From: Actinoplanes sp. L3-i22
GTDB lineage: Bacteria > Actinomycetota > Actinomycetes > Mycobacteriales > Micromonosporaceae
Reading direction: 5' to 3'
Assembly: GCF_019704555.1 (NCBI RefSeq)
Contig: NZ_AP024745.1
Location: 2,922,501-2,986,500 of the forward strand
Length of the DNA stretch: 64,000 nucleotides
Below, piece by piece: positions 8,089 through 16,640 of the stretch (position 1 is the first letter of the stretch; each line of letters opens with the position of its first letter). The translations under genes and the position numbers were made by a program. The notes beneath the pieces were generated by a model. The model ran no database searches. It was not told where the DNA came from and saw nothing but the letters and a program-made list of their open reading frames with translations.

Positions 8089-9492
8089 GTGTCCACGCAT
8101 CGAGGCCGTTCGGCCGCCGTCATCGTCGCCGGGCTGCTGGCCGGCGCCGCGCTCGGCGGCACCCCCGCGCACGCCGCCACCGGCACGTTCGGGCCGGCCG
8201 CGCCGCAGAATCCGTACACCGCGCCGGCCGGCGGCGCCACCACGCACGGCGACAGCGCGTCGGCGAAGACGTTCACCGGGGCCGGATTCGCCGGCAGCGC
8301 GGTCACGGTGACCCGCTCGACGCTGCTCGCGGCCTGCCCCACCCTGCTGCACGGGCGGGACGGGGCGCTGCTCGCGCTCTGCACCGAGTACATCGGACAG
8401 GCGCCCAGCCTCAAGCTGCTCGACAAGAGCACCGGCGCCGCGGTCGCGTCGCTGTCGATCACGAAGGGGTCGCTGCTCGGCGGGGTCTACGCGTACCTCG
8501 ACGACCAGGATCGGGTCGTCATCGTCGACGGCGACCGCGACCTGCTGCGGATCGCCCACACGGCGACCACGCTGACCGTCACCGGGCGGACGTCGCTGGC
8601 CGCGGCGATCGCCACCGGTGACGCGGTGGTCGGGGTGATCCCGGCCTACGACGGCCGGGTCTGGTTCGTCACCGCGGCCGGCACGGTCGGCGCGGTCACC
8701 CCGGCCACCGGGGTGACCGCCACCTACCAGCTGCCGGCCGGGGAGAAGGTCGCGAACAGCGTCTCGACGGTTCCCGGTCGCTTCGCGGTGACCAGCGATC
8801 ACGCGCTCTACGTCTTCGACACCACCACGGCGGCGCCGACGCTGCGGTGGCGCTACGCCTATGACCGCGGCCCGGCCCGCAAGCCCGGGCAGCTCTCCTG
8901 GGGCAGCGGCGCGACCCCGGTCTTCTTCGGCCCGGCCACCGGCTACGAGTACGTCGCGATCACCGACAACGCCGACCCGCACATGAACCTGATCGTCCTG
9001 CGCACCGACGGCGCGGGCAGTCCGCTGTGCGTGCAGCCGCTGTTCACCTCGGTCGCCGCGAGTGGCACCGAGAACGCCCCGGTCGCCGGCGGGCGGTCGG
9101 TCTTCGTCACCAACACGTACGGCTACGACTATCCGGCCCTGCCCGACGACGCGGGCGAGAGCGTTCCGGCTGACGCCGACTTCGACGGTGGCGTGGCCCG
9201 GATCGACGTCGACGCCGCCGGCACCGGCTGCGCGACCACCTGGTCCACCACGACCCGCAGCGCGGCGCTGCCCCGGCTCTCGGTCACCGACGGCAAGCTC
9301 TACACGGCGGTCCAGGACGGGCTGCTCAACGGCTTCTACGCGGCCGCGGTCGACGCCGGGACCGGGGTGGTCAGCGACCGGGCGCTGCTCGGCTACGGCC
9401 TGGTCAACCCGTTGCAGACCGCGGGCACCGCGATCGACCGCACCTACTACCAGGGCACCGTCACCGGCCTGGAGGTGATCAAGCCCGGCTGA
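8089..9492 (+). CDS. Secreted beta-propeller-like protein
   Basis: A 467-residue exported protein. The signal peptide is residues 1-29 (SAAVIVAGLLAGAALGG then TPAHA/A). The mature part has repeated short beta strands such as GDAVVGVIPAYDGRVWFVTAAGTVGAV and RFAVTSDHALYVFDTTT, typical of PQQ-type or WD-like propellers, but no catalytic motif was identified. GTG at 8089 follows a GGGAGA ribosome site. The gene has its own promoter and operator and converges with the kinase-like gene, overlapping it by 14 bp. Function is unknown; a surface sensor or binding protein is possible. Confidence 0.75.
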   Translation: MSTHRGRSAAVIVAGLLAGAALGGTPAHAATGTFGPAAPQNPYTAPAGGATTHGDSASAKTFTGAGFAGSAVTVTRSTLLAACPTLLHGRDGALLALCTEYIGQAPSLKLLDKSTGAAVASLSITKGSLLGGVYAYLDDQDRVVIVDGDRDLLRIAHTATTLTVTGRTSLAAAIATGDAVVGVIPAYDGRVWFVTAAGTVGAVTPATGVTATYQLPAGEKVANSVSTVPGRFAVTSDHALYVFDTTTAAPTLRWRYAYDRGPARKPGQLSWGSGATPVFFGPATGYEYVAITDNADPHMNLIVLRTDGAGSPLCVQPLFTSVAASGTENAPVAGGRSVFVTNTYGYDYPALPDDAGESVPADADFDGGVARIDVDAAGTGCATTWSTTTRSAALPRLSVTDGKLYTAVQDGLLNGFYAAAVDAGTGVVSDRALLGYGLVNPLQTAGTAIDRTYYQGTVTGLEVIKPG

Positions 9493-10135
9493 GCACCGGG
9501 GCGGCCGGGTCGGTGTTGTCGATCACCCAGGTGGCCCGGCGCCACGGGGCGCAGGCCGCGAAGTAGAGGCGCTGCCCGTCCACGTAGCGGCGCATGCCGG
9601 GGTCGGCCGGGTCGGGTGGCGTGCCGTCGCGGGCGGCCATCCGGCGGGCCGTCTCGGTGAACGGCACCTCCAGGAACAGCGAGAAGTCCCAGCTCCCGGC
9701 GAGTTCGTCGCGATGCAGGAAGATGCCGTCGACGATCAGGACGGTGCCGGGCGGGGCCGGCCGCGGGTCGGGCTCGAGCCGGGCGTCGGTGGCCAGATCG
9801 TGCGCCACCGGCCGGTAGCGGCCGGTCCCGTCCGGGCCGAACGGGTCCAGCACGTCGGCGCGGAACCGGGGGTAGTCGTAGGAGTCCGACCAGAAGCCCT
9901 CGGGGGAGTCCCGGCCCCGGCGGTGCCGGAGCGCGCGGACCTGGTGGAAGTCGTCGATCGAGACGCGGACCACGGGGCGGCCCCGATCGCGGAGCGTGGT
10001 GGCCAGCTCGTCGGCGAGGGTCGTCTTGCCCGAGCCGTCCGGGCCGTCCACCCCGACCCGGACGAAGCCCCGGCCGTGGTCGGGGATCGCGTCGGCGACC
10101 TGGGCAAGGATCCGGGACCGGGCGGGCGAGAGCAC
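9479..10135 (-). CDS. Uridine-kinase-like P-loop NTPase
   Basis: A 218-residue cytosolic NTPase of the uridine kinase/phosphoribulokinase type. Walker A is GVDGPDGSGKTTLADEL near the N-terminus, followed by VVRVSIDDFH, a typical kinase substrate motif, and VLIVDGIFLH as Walker B. GTG at 10135 gives a protein starting at the alpha helix before the P-loop, matching family length; a longer frame would read into the dispersed repeat. It likely phosphorylates a nucleoside or small sugar. Its 3' end overlaps the propeller-like gene on the opposite strand by 14 bp. Confidence 0.82.
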   Translation of the reverse strand: MLSPARSRILAQVADAIPDHGRGFVRVGVDGPDGSGKTTLADELATTLRDRGRPVVRVSIDDFHQVRALRHRRGRDSPEGFWSDSYDYPRFRADVLDPFGPDGTGRYRPVAHDLATDARLEPDPRPAPPGTVLIVDGIFLHRDELAGSWDFSLFLEVPFTETARRMAARDGTPPDPADPGMRRYVDGQRLYFAACAPWRRATWVIDNTDPAAPVLSRA

Positions 10136-10173
10136 CGGGCCAGCATGCCAGCGCCGCGGCCGGGCCGTGGTGC

Positions 10174-10320
10174 GGGTCCTTTGAAACCGCAACCACCCTC
10201 GGACGTCGCCCTGGAGGGTCTCGCGTTCTGGGCGCCCCGCGCCCTTGCGAGGCCCGGAAGGGTCCCCGCGGGAGCGACGATCAGTTATTGGCCGCAGCGT
10301 AGGCAATGATGAATTTGATC
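10174..10320 (-). repeat. Dispersed element of about 145 bp, copy 2 (reverse orientation)
   Basis: Full-length reverse-strand copy of the element at 7843 and 15147. Both ends are present: left end ATCAAATTC near 10320 and right end TTTCAAAGGACC near 10180. It fills the spacer between the siderophore-interacting gene and the kinase-like gene, ending 1 bp before the former's stop codon. Confidence 0.92.
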
Positions 10321-10321
10321 T

Positions 10322-11242
10322 TCAGCATTCGGCTTTGCCGAGGCGCCAGTAGCCCATGAAGGCGACCGCGCGCCGGTCCACCCCGCAGGTGCCGACCAGG
10401 TGGCGGCGGAGGGTCTTGATGACGGCGGCCTCGCCGGCGAGCCAGGCGTAGAAGCCGTCGGTGGCCTCGGTGCCGTCCGGGACCTCCCAGAGCAGGTCCT
10501 CGTCGACGTCGACGTCCTCGAGGTCGGCGGTGGTCACGCCGGCGGCGTCGCCGAGCAGGTGGGCGGCGGCGGCCTGGACGGCCGGGACCAGCTTGACGCC
10601 GTGGTCGGCGCCGTCGCGGGGGAGCCAGGTGACGCGGACGCCGGCCGGGGCGTCGAGGAGCAGCTGGTCGCCGCTCTCCGGGACCTCCAGCAGGGCCTCG
10701 CCCCGGGTGCCGGCGGGCAGGCGGGACAGGATCGAGGCGATCGCCGGGACGGCGGTCTCGTCGCCGACCAGCAGGACGCGGTTGGTGCCGGGCGCCGGGT
10801 GGAAGTCGATGCCGCCGGAGTTACCGGCGAACGCCGCGTTCGGCCCGAGCAGGCAGGCGACCGTGCCGGGGCCGGCGGCGACCGCCCAGCGGGAGGCCGG
10901 GCCGGAGACGCCGTGCAGCACCATGTCCACGTCGACCTCGCGGGCCGCCGCGCGGACCTTGCGCACCGTGTACGTCCGGATCGGGTTCTGCCGGTCGGCC
11001 GGCAGCGAACGCCACCGGGTATACCAGTCCTCGCCGGTGGGCAGGTCGTCGAGACCCGCGCCGGGCAGCGGCAGGATCAGCTTGATCCGCTGGTCGAAGC
11101 CGTTGTCGGCGAACCTGTCCAGATCGTCGCCGGTGAACGTGACGCGCACGAAGCTCGGGCTGAGCCGGACGATCCGGGCCACCTCGACCGGGAAGAACCG
11201 GAACGGGACCGCGTCGGTCGACGGAACAACGGTCTGGGTCAC
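10322..11242 (-). CDS. Siderophore-interacting protein (FAD ferric-siderophore reductase family)
   Basis: A 306-residue flavoprotein that releases iron from siderophores in the cytosol by reducing it. The N-terminal FAD-binding barrel contains the RTYTVRKV motif that binds the flavin, followed by the NAD(P)H-like region [16 protein letters not shown] and the C-terminal [11 protein letters not shown] signature of the ViuB/SIP family. GTG at 11242 has a GGGAGG site 6 nt upstream. An iron box lies 24 bp upstream, so repression by an IdeR/DmdR regulator in iron-replete cells is expected. It is transcribed alone; no siderophore transporter is adjacent. Confidence 0.93.
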   Translation of the reverse strand: MTQTVVPSTDAVPFRFFPVEVARIVRLSPSFVRVTFTGDDLDRFADNGFDQRIKLILPLPGAGLDDLPTGEDWYTRWRSLPADRQNPIRTYTVRKVRAAAREVDVDMVLHGVSGPASRWAVAAGPGTVACLLGPNAAFAGNSGGIDFHPAPGTNRVLLVGDETAVPAIASILSRLPAGTRGEALLEVPESGDQLLLDAPAGVRVTWLPRDGADHGVKLVPAVQAAAAHLLGDAAGVTTADLEDVDVDEDLLWEVPDGTEATDGFYAWLAGEAAVIKTLRRHLVGTCGVDRRAVAFMGYWRLGKAEC

Positions 11243-11265
11243 GAGCGCCTCCCAGCGGATCGGGT

Positions 11266-11284
11266 TTAGGTAACCCTAACCTAA
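11266..11284. promoter_or_regulatory. Iron box (IdeR/DmdR operator)
   Basis: TTAGGTAACCCTAACCTAA is a 19-bp site close to the actinobacterial iron-box consensus TTAGGTTAGGCTAACCTAA. It lies just upstream of the siderophore-interacting protein start at 11242, the expected place for iron-dependent repression. Confidence 0.85.
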
Positions 11285-11382
11285 GCCGAGGGCTCGTCCG
11301 CAACCCGATCGCACCGGAGAGATCCCTGCGGACCGGGTTCGGTCGGACGATCTCACGGGTCCCACCGCAGAAGGAGCCGGAG

Positions 11383-11838
11383 ATGCCTCAGTCCTCGACC
11401 ACGGCCTTGACGTTCAGCGACGCCGAAGCCGGTCTGACCTGGCCGATGGACGACTGGTCGGCCGCTCTGGAGCCGCCCACGGTGCTGATCGCCGACGACG
11501 ACGAGAGCATCCGTGACCTGGTCGGGACGAAGTTACGGGCGGCCGGCTACCGGACCCTGATGGCCTCGGACGGGCGGACCGCGATGGCCCTCGCGGTGGG
11601 GGAGCGGCCGGCGCTGGTGCTGCTCGACGTGTGCATGCCGGGGTTGGACGGGCTGGGCTTCTGCTACGAATTGCACTCGTCGCCGCAGACCGCCCACATC
11701 CCGGTGATCTTCATCAGCGGGCGGGGTGAGCCGGCCGATATGGAGCTGGCGCAGGTGGTCGGGGCCGAGGACTACCTGGTCAAGCCGCTCGACCCGGCCG
11801 AGCTGCTGCGCCGGGTGCAGCGGCTGCTCGGCCACTGA
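11383..11838 (+). CDS. Stand-alone response regulator receiver protein
   Basis: A 151-residue protein with one CheY-like receiver domain (about residues 32-150). The acidic pocket is ADDDE (38-41), the phospho-acceptor is D82 in LLDVCMPGLDG, the switch residue is the serine in FISGRG, and the conserved lysine is in LVKPLD. There is no output domain. An AAGGAGC ribosome site precedes the ATG. It converges with the chemoreceptor gene, with 4 bp between stops. It may relay phosphate from an unlinked kinase or act in chemotaxis-like signalling. Confidence 0.92.
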   Translation: MPQSSTTALTFSDAEAGLTWPMDDWSAALEPPTVLIADDDESIRDLVGTKLRAAGYRTLMASDGRTAMALAVGERPALVLLDVCMPGLDGLGFCYELHSSPQTAHIPVIFISGRGEPADMELAQVVGAEDYLVKPLDPAELLRRVQRLLGH

Positions 11839-11842
11839 AAAG

Positions 11843-13495
11843 CTAGACACGGAAGCGCGCGACCACGTCCCGCAGTTCGCCCGCGACCCGGGTGAGCTCG
11901 GCCATCGACGCGTCCGCCTCGCCGAGCGCGGACGTCGTGGCGTGCGCGGCGCTGGCCACCGCGTTGATGTTGCCGGCGATCGTGGAGCTGCCGTTGGCCG
12001 CCTCGCCGATGCTGCGGCTCATCTCGTTGGTGGTGGCGGTCTGCTCCTCCACCGCCGAGGCGATGGTCACCTGGTAGTCGTTGATCTCCGAGATGATCCG
12101 GGAGATCTGCTGGATCGCGGTCACCGCGTTCTCGGTGTCGGCCTGGATCGCCTGCACCCGCTGCGAGATGTCCTCGGTGGCCTTCGCGGTCTCCTGCGCC
12201 AGGTCCTTGACCTCGGTGGCGACCACCGCGAAGCCCTTGCCGGCCTCACCCGCGCGGGCCGCCTCGATCGTCGCGTTCAGGGCGAGCAGGTTGGTCTGCT
12301 CGGCGATCGAGGTGATCGTCTTGACCACGTCGCCGATCTCCGCGGACGACGTGCCGAGCTTGGCCACCGTGTCGTTGGTGGCCTGTGCGACCCCGACCGC
12401 GGACGCCGCCACCTGCGCGGCGCTGCTCGCGTTCTCCGAGATCTCCCGGATCGAGGCGCCCATCTCATCGCTGCCCGCCGCCACCGACTGCACGCTGGCG
12501 GAGACGTCGCCGGCCGTGCCGGCCACCAGCCCAGCCTGCTCGGCGGCCTCCCGGGCCTCGGCCTCCAGCCGGGTGGTGATCTCGGTCAGCTGCTCGGTGA
12601 CCGTGCCGAGCGCGCCGGCGTCGTGGGTGAGCTGCCGGACCGTGGTCTGCAGACCCTCCCGGGCCCGGTTCACCGCCTGCGCCATCTGGCCCAGCTCGTC
12701 GCGGGAGCGCACCTCGGCGGCGACGGTCAGGTCCCCGTCGGCGACCGCGCGCAGCGCCGACGAGACGGTCGCGAGCTGGCGGCGGATCAGCCGGGCCACG
12801 CCGAAGCCGACGAACGCGGCCACCACGAACCCGATCACCAGGCCGGCCAGGGTGATCCAGCGGGACCGCTGGTACGCCCGGTCCCCGGTCGCGGTCATCG
12901 TGTCCGCGTCCGACTCCTCGGCCTGCTGCAGCTCGGCCATCGCGGTGTTGATGCCGTTCTCCGCGGTGGTGAACGCGGGCAGGATCTGATCGGCGGCCGG
13001 CATCTGGAACCCGGACGGCGGCGCCTTGCCGAAAATGATCACGTCGCGCAGCGCCCGGTACCCGGTCATCGCGGTGGCGAACGAGTCGAGCCGGGTCAGC
13101 CGGTCGGTGGCCCCGGAATCGGTGGCGATCGCGCGGTAGGCGGTCACCGAGGTGTCGATCTCCGTGTCGGCGTCCGCCGCGCCCTTCAGCCCGAGCTGGT
13201 AGAGCTGGTCGTTCTTCGAGCTCTGGCCGGACGAGACGAGCAGCATGCCGCGGAACATGTTGGTCATGCCCTCACGCATGTTCGCGATCTGCTCCATGCT
13301 GTCCACGTGGTGGGTCTTCATCGTGTGCAGGTCGTCGCGCAGCTGAGCCATCCGGCTCAGCGACACCACGGTCACCGCCACCGCGACCAGCGCGACGCAG
13401 GCCGCCGTGATCGTGCTCTTGACGAGCAGGCTGCGGTCGCCGAGGACCCGCTCCAGCAGGCCACGCGGCGCCGCGACGATGCTGTCCGGCTGCAT
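11843..13495 (-). CDS. Methyl-accepting chemotaxis protein
   Basis: A 550-residue membrane chemoreceptor. TM1 spans about 24-46, an extracytoplasmic four-helix sensor 47-212, TM2 213-237, HAMP about 233-285 and the cytoplasmic coiled coil 290-550. The hairpin tip (about 396-435) reads [20 protein letters not shown] then [15 protein letters not shown], the CheA/CheW-binding signature. ATG at 13495 with a GAGGGAGGG site is the start; the open frame continues far upstream only by chance. No CheA, CheW or CheR lies in the window. It is divergent from the phosphatase gene. Confidence 0.95.
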   Translation of the reverse strand: MQPDSIVAAPRGLLERVLGDRSLLVKSTITAACVALVAVAVTVVSLSRMAQLRDDLHTMKTHHVDSMEQIANMREGMTNMFRGMLLVSSGQSSKNDQLYQLGLKGAADADTEIDTSVTAYRAIATDSGATDRLTRLDSFATAMTGYRALRDVIIFGKAPPSGFQMPAADQILPAFTTAENGINTAMAELQQAEESDADTMTATGDRAYQRSRWITLAGLVIGFVVAAFVGFGVARLIRRQLATVSSALRAVADGDLTVAAEVRSRDELGQMAQAVNRAREGLQTTVRQLTHDAGALGTVTEQLTEITTRLEAEAREAAEQAGLVAGTAGDVSASVQSVAAGSDEMGASIREISENASSAAQVAASAVGVAQATNDTVAKLGTSSAEIGDVVKTITSIAEQTNLLALNATIEAARAGEAGKGFAVVATEVKDLAQETAKATEDISQRVQAIQADTENAVTAIQQISRIISEINDYQVTIASAVEEQTATTNEMSRSIGEAANGSSTIAGNINAVASAAHATTSALGEADASMAELTRVAGELRDVVARFRV

Positions 13496-13606
13496 CGGTT
13501 CCCTCCCTCGTGGCAGGACCCACTCTAGAAGCCGTCTCATGTCTTTTCGCCGGTATTGCCCAAGTCGGTCTGACCGTCGCCGGTCGAACGCCGGTAGGCT
13601 GCGAAG

Positions 13607-15082
13607 ATGGCCGACGAGCAGGTGGTCCGGGAACTGCTGGCCGCCGTGCCCGCCGGGTGCACCTGGCTGCTTCCGATCACCGGCGACGACGGCCGGGTGG
13701 CGGACTTCCGGGTCGCCGCGACCAGCGATCAGGTGCGGGACATGTACGGCCGCGGCACCCAGCGGGTCGACGCCCGGCTGCGCGAGCTCTATCCGTCCCT
13801 CGTGGACGGCCCGCTGTGGCGGCTCTACCTCGAGGTGCTGGCCACCGGCGAGCCGGGCGGCATGGACGAGTTCGACTACGACGGGTCCCGCTTCGAGATC
13901 AGCGTGCACCGCGTGCTCGGCGGCCTGCTCATCTGGTGGACCCGGGTCGACGAGCACCGCCGCCGGCTGGAGAGCACCGAACTGCTCGGCAGCCTCGGCT
14001 GGGCGGAGTACGAACTGGCCACCGGCCGCTCCGAATGGTCCCCGGGGATGTACCGGATTTTCCGCCGCGAGCCCGCCGACGGCCCGATGTCCCAGGTCGA
14101 GCAGGCCGCCGGCATCCTGCCCGAGGACCGCGGGATCGCCGAGACCGCCTGGCAGACACTGGACGTCGGCGCCACCTCCGACGTGACCGTCCGGTTCCGC
14201 ATCGACGACCGGATCAAGCACCTGCGGATCCTCTCCGACCTGGCCCGGGACGCGACCGGCCGGCCGATGAAGATCTCCGCGGTGGTGCAGGACGTCACCG
14301 CCCGGGTCGCCTCCCGCACCGAGATCGAACGGCTCAGCGACCAGGTCCGGGTCGGCGAACTGACCGCGCTCGCCGAGCACCGGCTGGCCCGCCAGTTGCA
14401 GCAGATGATCCAGCCGGTGCCGGCCGGCTCGTTCGAGCTGGACGGGCTCGAGGCGATGGTCAGCTACCTGCCGGCGGAGAGCGCGCTGCAGGTCGGCGGC
14501 GACTGGTACCACGCGCAGACGCTGCCGGACGGGCAGGTCGCCCTCGCCGTCGGGGACGTCGCCGGGCACGGCCTGGAGGCCGCCAGCGGGATGGCCCACC
14601 TGCGGTTCGCGCTGGTCGCCTGGCTGGCCGTCGGCATCCGCGACCCCGGGATGCTGCTGCGGCACCTCAACCAGCTCTGCGCCCAGCTCGGCATCACCGG
14701 GACGGCGGTGATCGGCGTCTACGATCCGGGGACCAGGCTGCTGCCCTGGGCCCGCGCCGGGCACATGGCGCCGATGCTGGGCCGCGACGGGCACAGCGTC
14801 GACCTCGACCGGCCGCCCGGGCTGCTGCTCGGCGCCGCGGCCGAGGCCGAGTTCCCGGTGGCCAGCGCGCACCTGCGGCCGGGGGATCTGATCCTCTTCT
14901 ACACCGACGGCCTGATCGAGCGGCGCGGGGACGTGGCGCGGCGGTCCGCCGAGGTGCGGGGGCATCTGAGCACGGTGTCCGCGGCGCCGGGGGCGGACGC
15001 GCTGCCGACCATCCATCGGCTGCTGCACGCGCCGAGCCCGGACGACGACACGTGCACGCTCGCCGTCCGAGTCCGAACCTAG
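13607..15082 (+). CDS. PP2C/SpoIIE-type serine phosphatase with PAS-like sensor
   Basis: A 491-residue cytosolic protein. Residues 1-115 and about 125-245 look like two PAS-type sensory regions ([23 protein letters not shown] is a PAS signature). A short coiled linker ([18 protein letters not shown]) leads to the PP2C-like domain at about 265-490, with metal-binding motifs [19 protein letters not shown] and [10 protein letters not shown]. Such enzymes dephosphorylate STAS anti-anti-sigma proteins, and one is encoded at 16146-16475. The last codons and the stop belong to a 31-bp unit repeated downstream. Confidence 0.9.
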   Translation: MADEQVVRELLAAVPAGCTWLLPITGDDGRVADFRVAATSDQVRDMYGRGTQRVDARLRELYPSLVDGPLWRLYLEVLATGEPGGMDEFDYDGSRFEISVHRVLGGLLIWWTRVDEHRRRLESTELLGSLGWAEYELATGRSEWSPGMYRIFRREPADGPMSQVEQAAGILPEDRGIAETAWQTLDVGATSDVTVRFRIDDRIKHLRILSDLARDATGRPMKISAVVQDVTARVASRTEIERLSDQVRVGELTALAEHRLARQLQQMIQPVPAGSFELDGLEAMVSYLPAESALQVGGDWYHAQTLPDGQVALAVGDVAGHGLEAASGMAHLRFALVAWLAVGIRDPGMLLRHLNQLCAQLGITGTAVIGVYDPGTRLLPWARAGHMAPMLGRDGHSVDLDRPPGLLLGAAAEAEFPVASAHLRPGDLILFYTDGLIERRGDVARRSAEVRGHLSTVSAAPGADALPTIHRLLHAPSPDDDTCTLAVRVRT

Positions 15083-15149
15083 GATCACGCTCGCGGTCCG
15101 GGTCCGAAACCTAGGATCACGCTCGCGGTCCGGGCTCGAACCTAGGATC
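15056..15149. repeat. 31/32-bp tandem triplication including the phosphatase stop codon
   Basis: Three head-to-tail units at 15056-15086, 15087-15118 and 15119-15149 differ by few bases and share ACGCTCGC and CCTAGGATC. The first unit encodes the phosphatase C-terminus and its TAG stop. The other two are non-coding copies after the gene. The third runs directly into dispersed-element copy 3. Confidence 0.9.
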
Positions 15150-15293
15150 AAATTCTTTCTTGCCTCGGCTGCGGCCAATAACTGATCGTCGCTCCCGCGG
15201 GGACCCTTCCGGGCCTCGCAAGGGCGCCGGGGCGCCCAGAACGCGAGGCCCTCCAGGGCGATGTCCGTGGGTGGTTGCGGTTTCAAAGGACCC
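15147..15293 (+). repeat. Dispersed element of about 145 bp, copy 3
   Basis: Full-length forward copy, from ATCAAATTC at the left to TTTCAAAGGACCC at the right. It differs from copy 2 by scattered substitutions, mostly in the right part. It follows the tandem triplication without a gap. Confidence 0.92.
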
Positions 15294-15447
15294 ACGCGAG
15301 CCGGCCGGTGGTGCCGGCCCGGCCGCGCCTCCCGGCCCGGCTGGCGTTGAGGGCTGTTCGCGCACCGAAAGTGAGCCATGAGCGCCAGCCGAAGCCGGGA
15401 TCGCGGCTGGGCTCGGGGTCGTGGCGCGGCTCGCGGGGGCGGCTCGC

Positions 15448-15600
15448 GGGGGCGGCTGGCACGGCGCGGCCGGGGCCGGTGGCGGGCTTGCGCGGCTGGC
15501 ACGGCGCGGCCGGGGCGGTGGCGGGCTTGCGCGGCGCGGCCGGGGGTGGTGGCGGGCTTGCACGGCGCGGCCGGGGGCGGTGGCGGGCTTGCGGGGTTTC
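15448..15600. repeat. GC-rich imperfect tandem repeat
   Basis: About four units of 31-40 bp share a CGGCGCGGCC core and end in GGTGGCGGGCTTGC. The first two also carry CGGCTGGCA. The frames across it encode only low-complexity Gly/Arg/Ala and are not credible genes. It fills the spacer before the 3' end of the anti-sigma kinase gene. Confidence 0.75.
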
Positions 15601-15658
15601 GCGGGCGGGTGGCGCGGAAGGGCCGGGGGCGGCGGCGGGTTTGCGGGGTTTGCGGGGG

Positions 15659-16153
15659 TCAGGAGAGGTTGAGGCAGATGCGGACGAGGGTGCCGCCGGG
15701 GACCGACGACGTGTAGACGGCGTCGCAGATGCGCTCCACGATGGCCAGGCCGCGGCCGCGGATCGCCTCCGCGGAGGGCATCGCGCGACCGAACGGGCGG
15801 GGGCCGCCGCCGTCGACGACGTCGCAGACCAGGCGGCCCTCGTCGGCCCAGACCCGGATGTGCCCGCCGCCGCCGGTGTGCTGCAGCGTGTTCGTGGTCA
15901 ACTCGCTGACCGCGAGCGTGAGCAGGTCGATCCGGGCGTCGGCGAGACCGAGCGCCCGGGCCCGCTCGGTGACGAACGTCCGGACGGTGCGCAGGTCGTC
16001 GGGCTCGGTGTAGGACATGCCGTCGGTGCCGGCGGGCTGGGTCCGCGACGTGTCGTCGGTGCCGGCGGGCTGGGTCCGCGACGTGCCGTCGGTAGCGGTG
16101 GGTTCGGTGTGCGACGTGTCGTCGGGCTCGGTGCCGGTGGGCCGCTCAGGCAT
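15659..16153 (-). CDS. Anti-sigma-factor serine kinase (HATPase_c, RsbW-like)
   Basis: A 164-residue cytosolic protein. The C-terminal about 115 residues form a GHKL ATPase: the N box is ELTTNTLQHT, the G1-like box VCDVVDGGG, and the G2 region RGRGLAIVERICD. Such kinases bind sigma factors and phosphorylate STAS antagonists. The N-terminal about 45 residues are a hydrophilic Thr/Asp/Pro-rich extension with 11-residue repeats (TDDTSRTQPAG) and are unusual for the family. The ATG at 16153 overlaps the upstream STAS gene by 8 bp, so the two are co-expressed. A shorter protein starting at the M of MSYTEPDDL is possible. Confidence 0.88.
   Translation of the reverse strand: MPERPTGTEPDDTSHTEPTATDGTSRTQPAGTDDTSRTQPAGTDGMSYTEPDDLRTVRTFVTERARALGLADARIDLLTLAVSELTTNTLQHTGGGGHIRVWADEGRLVCDVVDGGGPRPFGRAMPSAEAIRGRGLAIVERICDAVYTSSVPGGTLVRICLNLS
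16022..16120. repeat. 33-bp in-frame coding repeat in the kinase gene
   Basis: Two near-identical 33-bp units and a degenerate third encode the 11-residue repeats TDGTSRTQPAG and TDDTSRTQPAG. Being a multiple of three, they keep the reading frame. Confidence 0.8.
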
Positions 16154-16475
16154 GGCGGCGCTCTTCGGCCGGCGCTTTCAGCAGCGCGTCCAGCCCGGTC
16201 AGCTCGAGGACCGCGGCGACCGGGCCGTCGGCGTTGACCACGTAGAGGTGCCCGGCCCGGCCCCGCGCCGCGTGGTGCGCGGTGACCAGGGCGTGCACGC
16301 CGGTGGAGTCGAGGAAGCCGACCGCGGCCATGTCGACGAAGACAGCGCCGGCGCGATTCACCGCGTCCAGCAGCGCGGCGGTGAGCCGGTCGCGGACCGT
16401 GAGATCGCAGTCACCGGCCAGGAAGACGGTGACACGGCCGGGCTCAGCGGCTGTCCTCGCCTCGAAGCTCGCCAT
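16146..16475 (-). CDS. STAS-domain anti-anti-sigma factor
   Basis: A 109-residue STAS protein of the SpoIIAA/RsbV type. The phospho-acceptor is the serine in the FLDSTGVHALV motif (about residue 57). In its unphosphorylated form it would capture the partner kinase and free a sigma factor. Its gene lies directly before the kinase gene with an 8-bp overlap, and the PP2C phosphatase that could reactivate it is encoded 1 kb away in the opposite orientation. The target sigma factor is not in the window. Confidence 0.92.
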   Translation of the reverse strand: MASFEARTAAEPGRVTVFLAGDCDLTVRDRLTAALLDAVNRAGAVFVDMAAVGFLDSTGVHALVTAHHAARGRAGHLYVVNADGPVAAVLELTGLDALLKAPAEERRHA

Positions 16476-16577
16476 CGACCGTTGTACCTTTCCCTGCCAC
16501 GGGGAACCCTGCCCGGCCCATCATGACACCCGACGGCGCGAAACGCGCCTACCGGAGTATTCCAGGACCGGAAAGGA

Positions 16578-16616
16578 ACACGCGCGGGCGCCCGGAGGTG
16601 CGGCGCCCGCGCGTGT
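16578..16616 (-). terminator. Hairpin terminator after glnII
   Basis: A perfect 15-bp stem (16578-16592 with 16602-16616) with a 9-nt loop lies 25 bp after the glnII stop. On the reverse strand it is followed by TTCCTTTCC, a pyrimidine-rich but not pure T tail. Confidence 0.75.
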
Positions 16617-16640
16617 CCGTCGAACGGAGCTGGACGGGGA

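Noticed and set aside
10136..10306. Extension of the kinase-like gene into the dispersed repeat
   Set aside because: The added residues come from the repeat and recur as the same shadow peptide at the other copies.
7843..15293. Insertion sequence
   Set aside because: The element is about 145 bp with no transposase frame; at most a MITE-like or REP-like unit.
13496..15502. Extension of the chemoreceptor frame to a 1219-residue protein
   Set aside because: The extension is antisense to the phosphatase gene and low-complexity; the ATG at 13495 has a strong ribosome site and starts a normal chemoreceptor.
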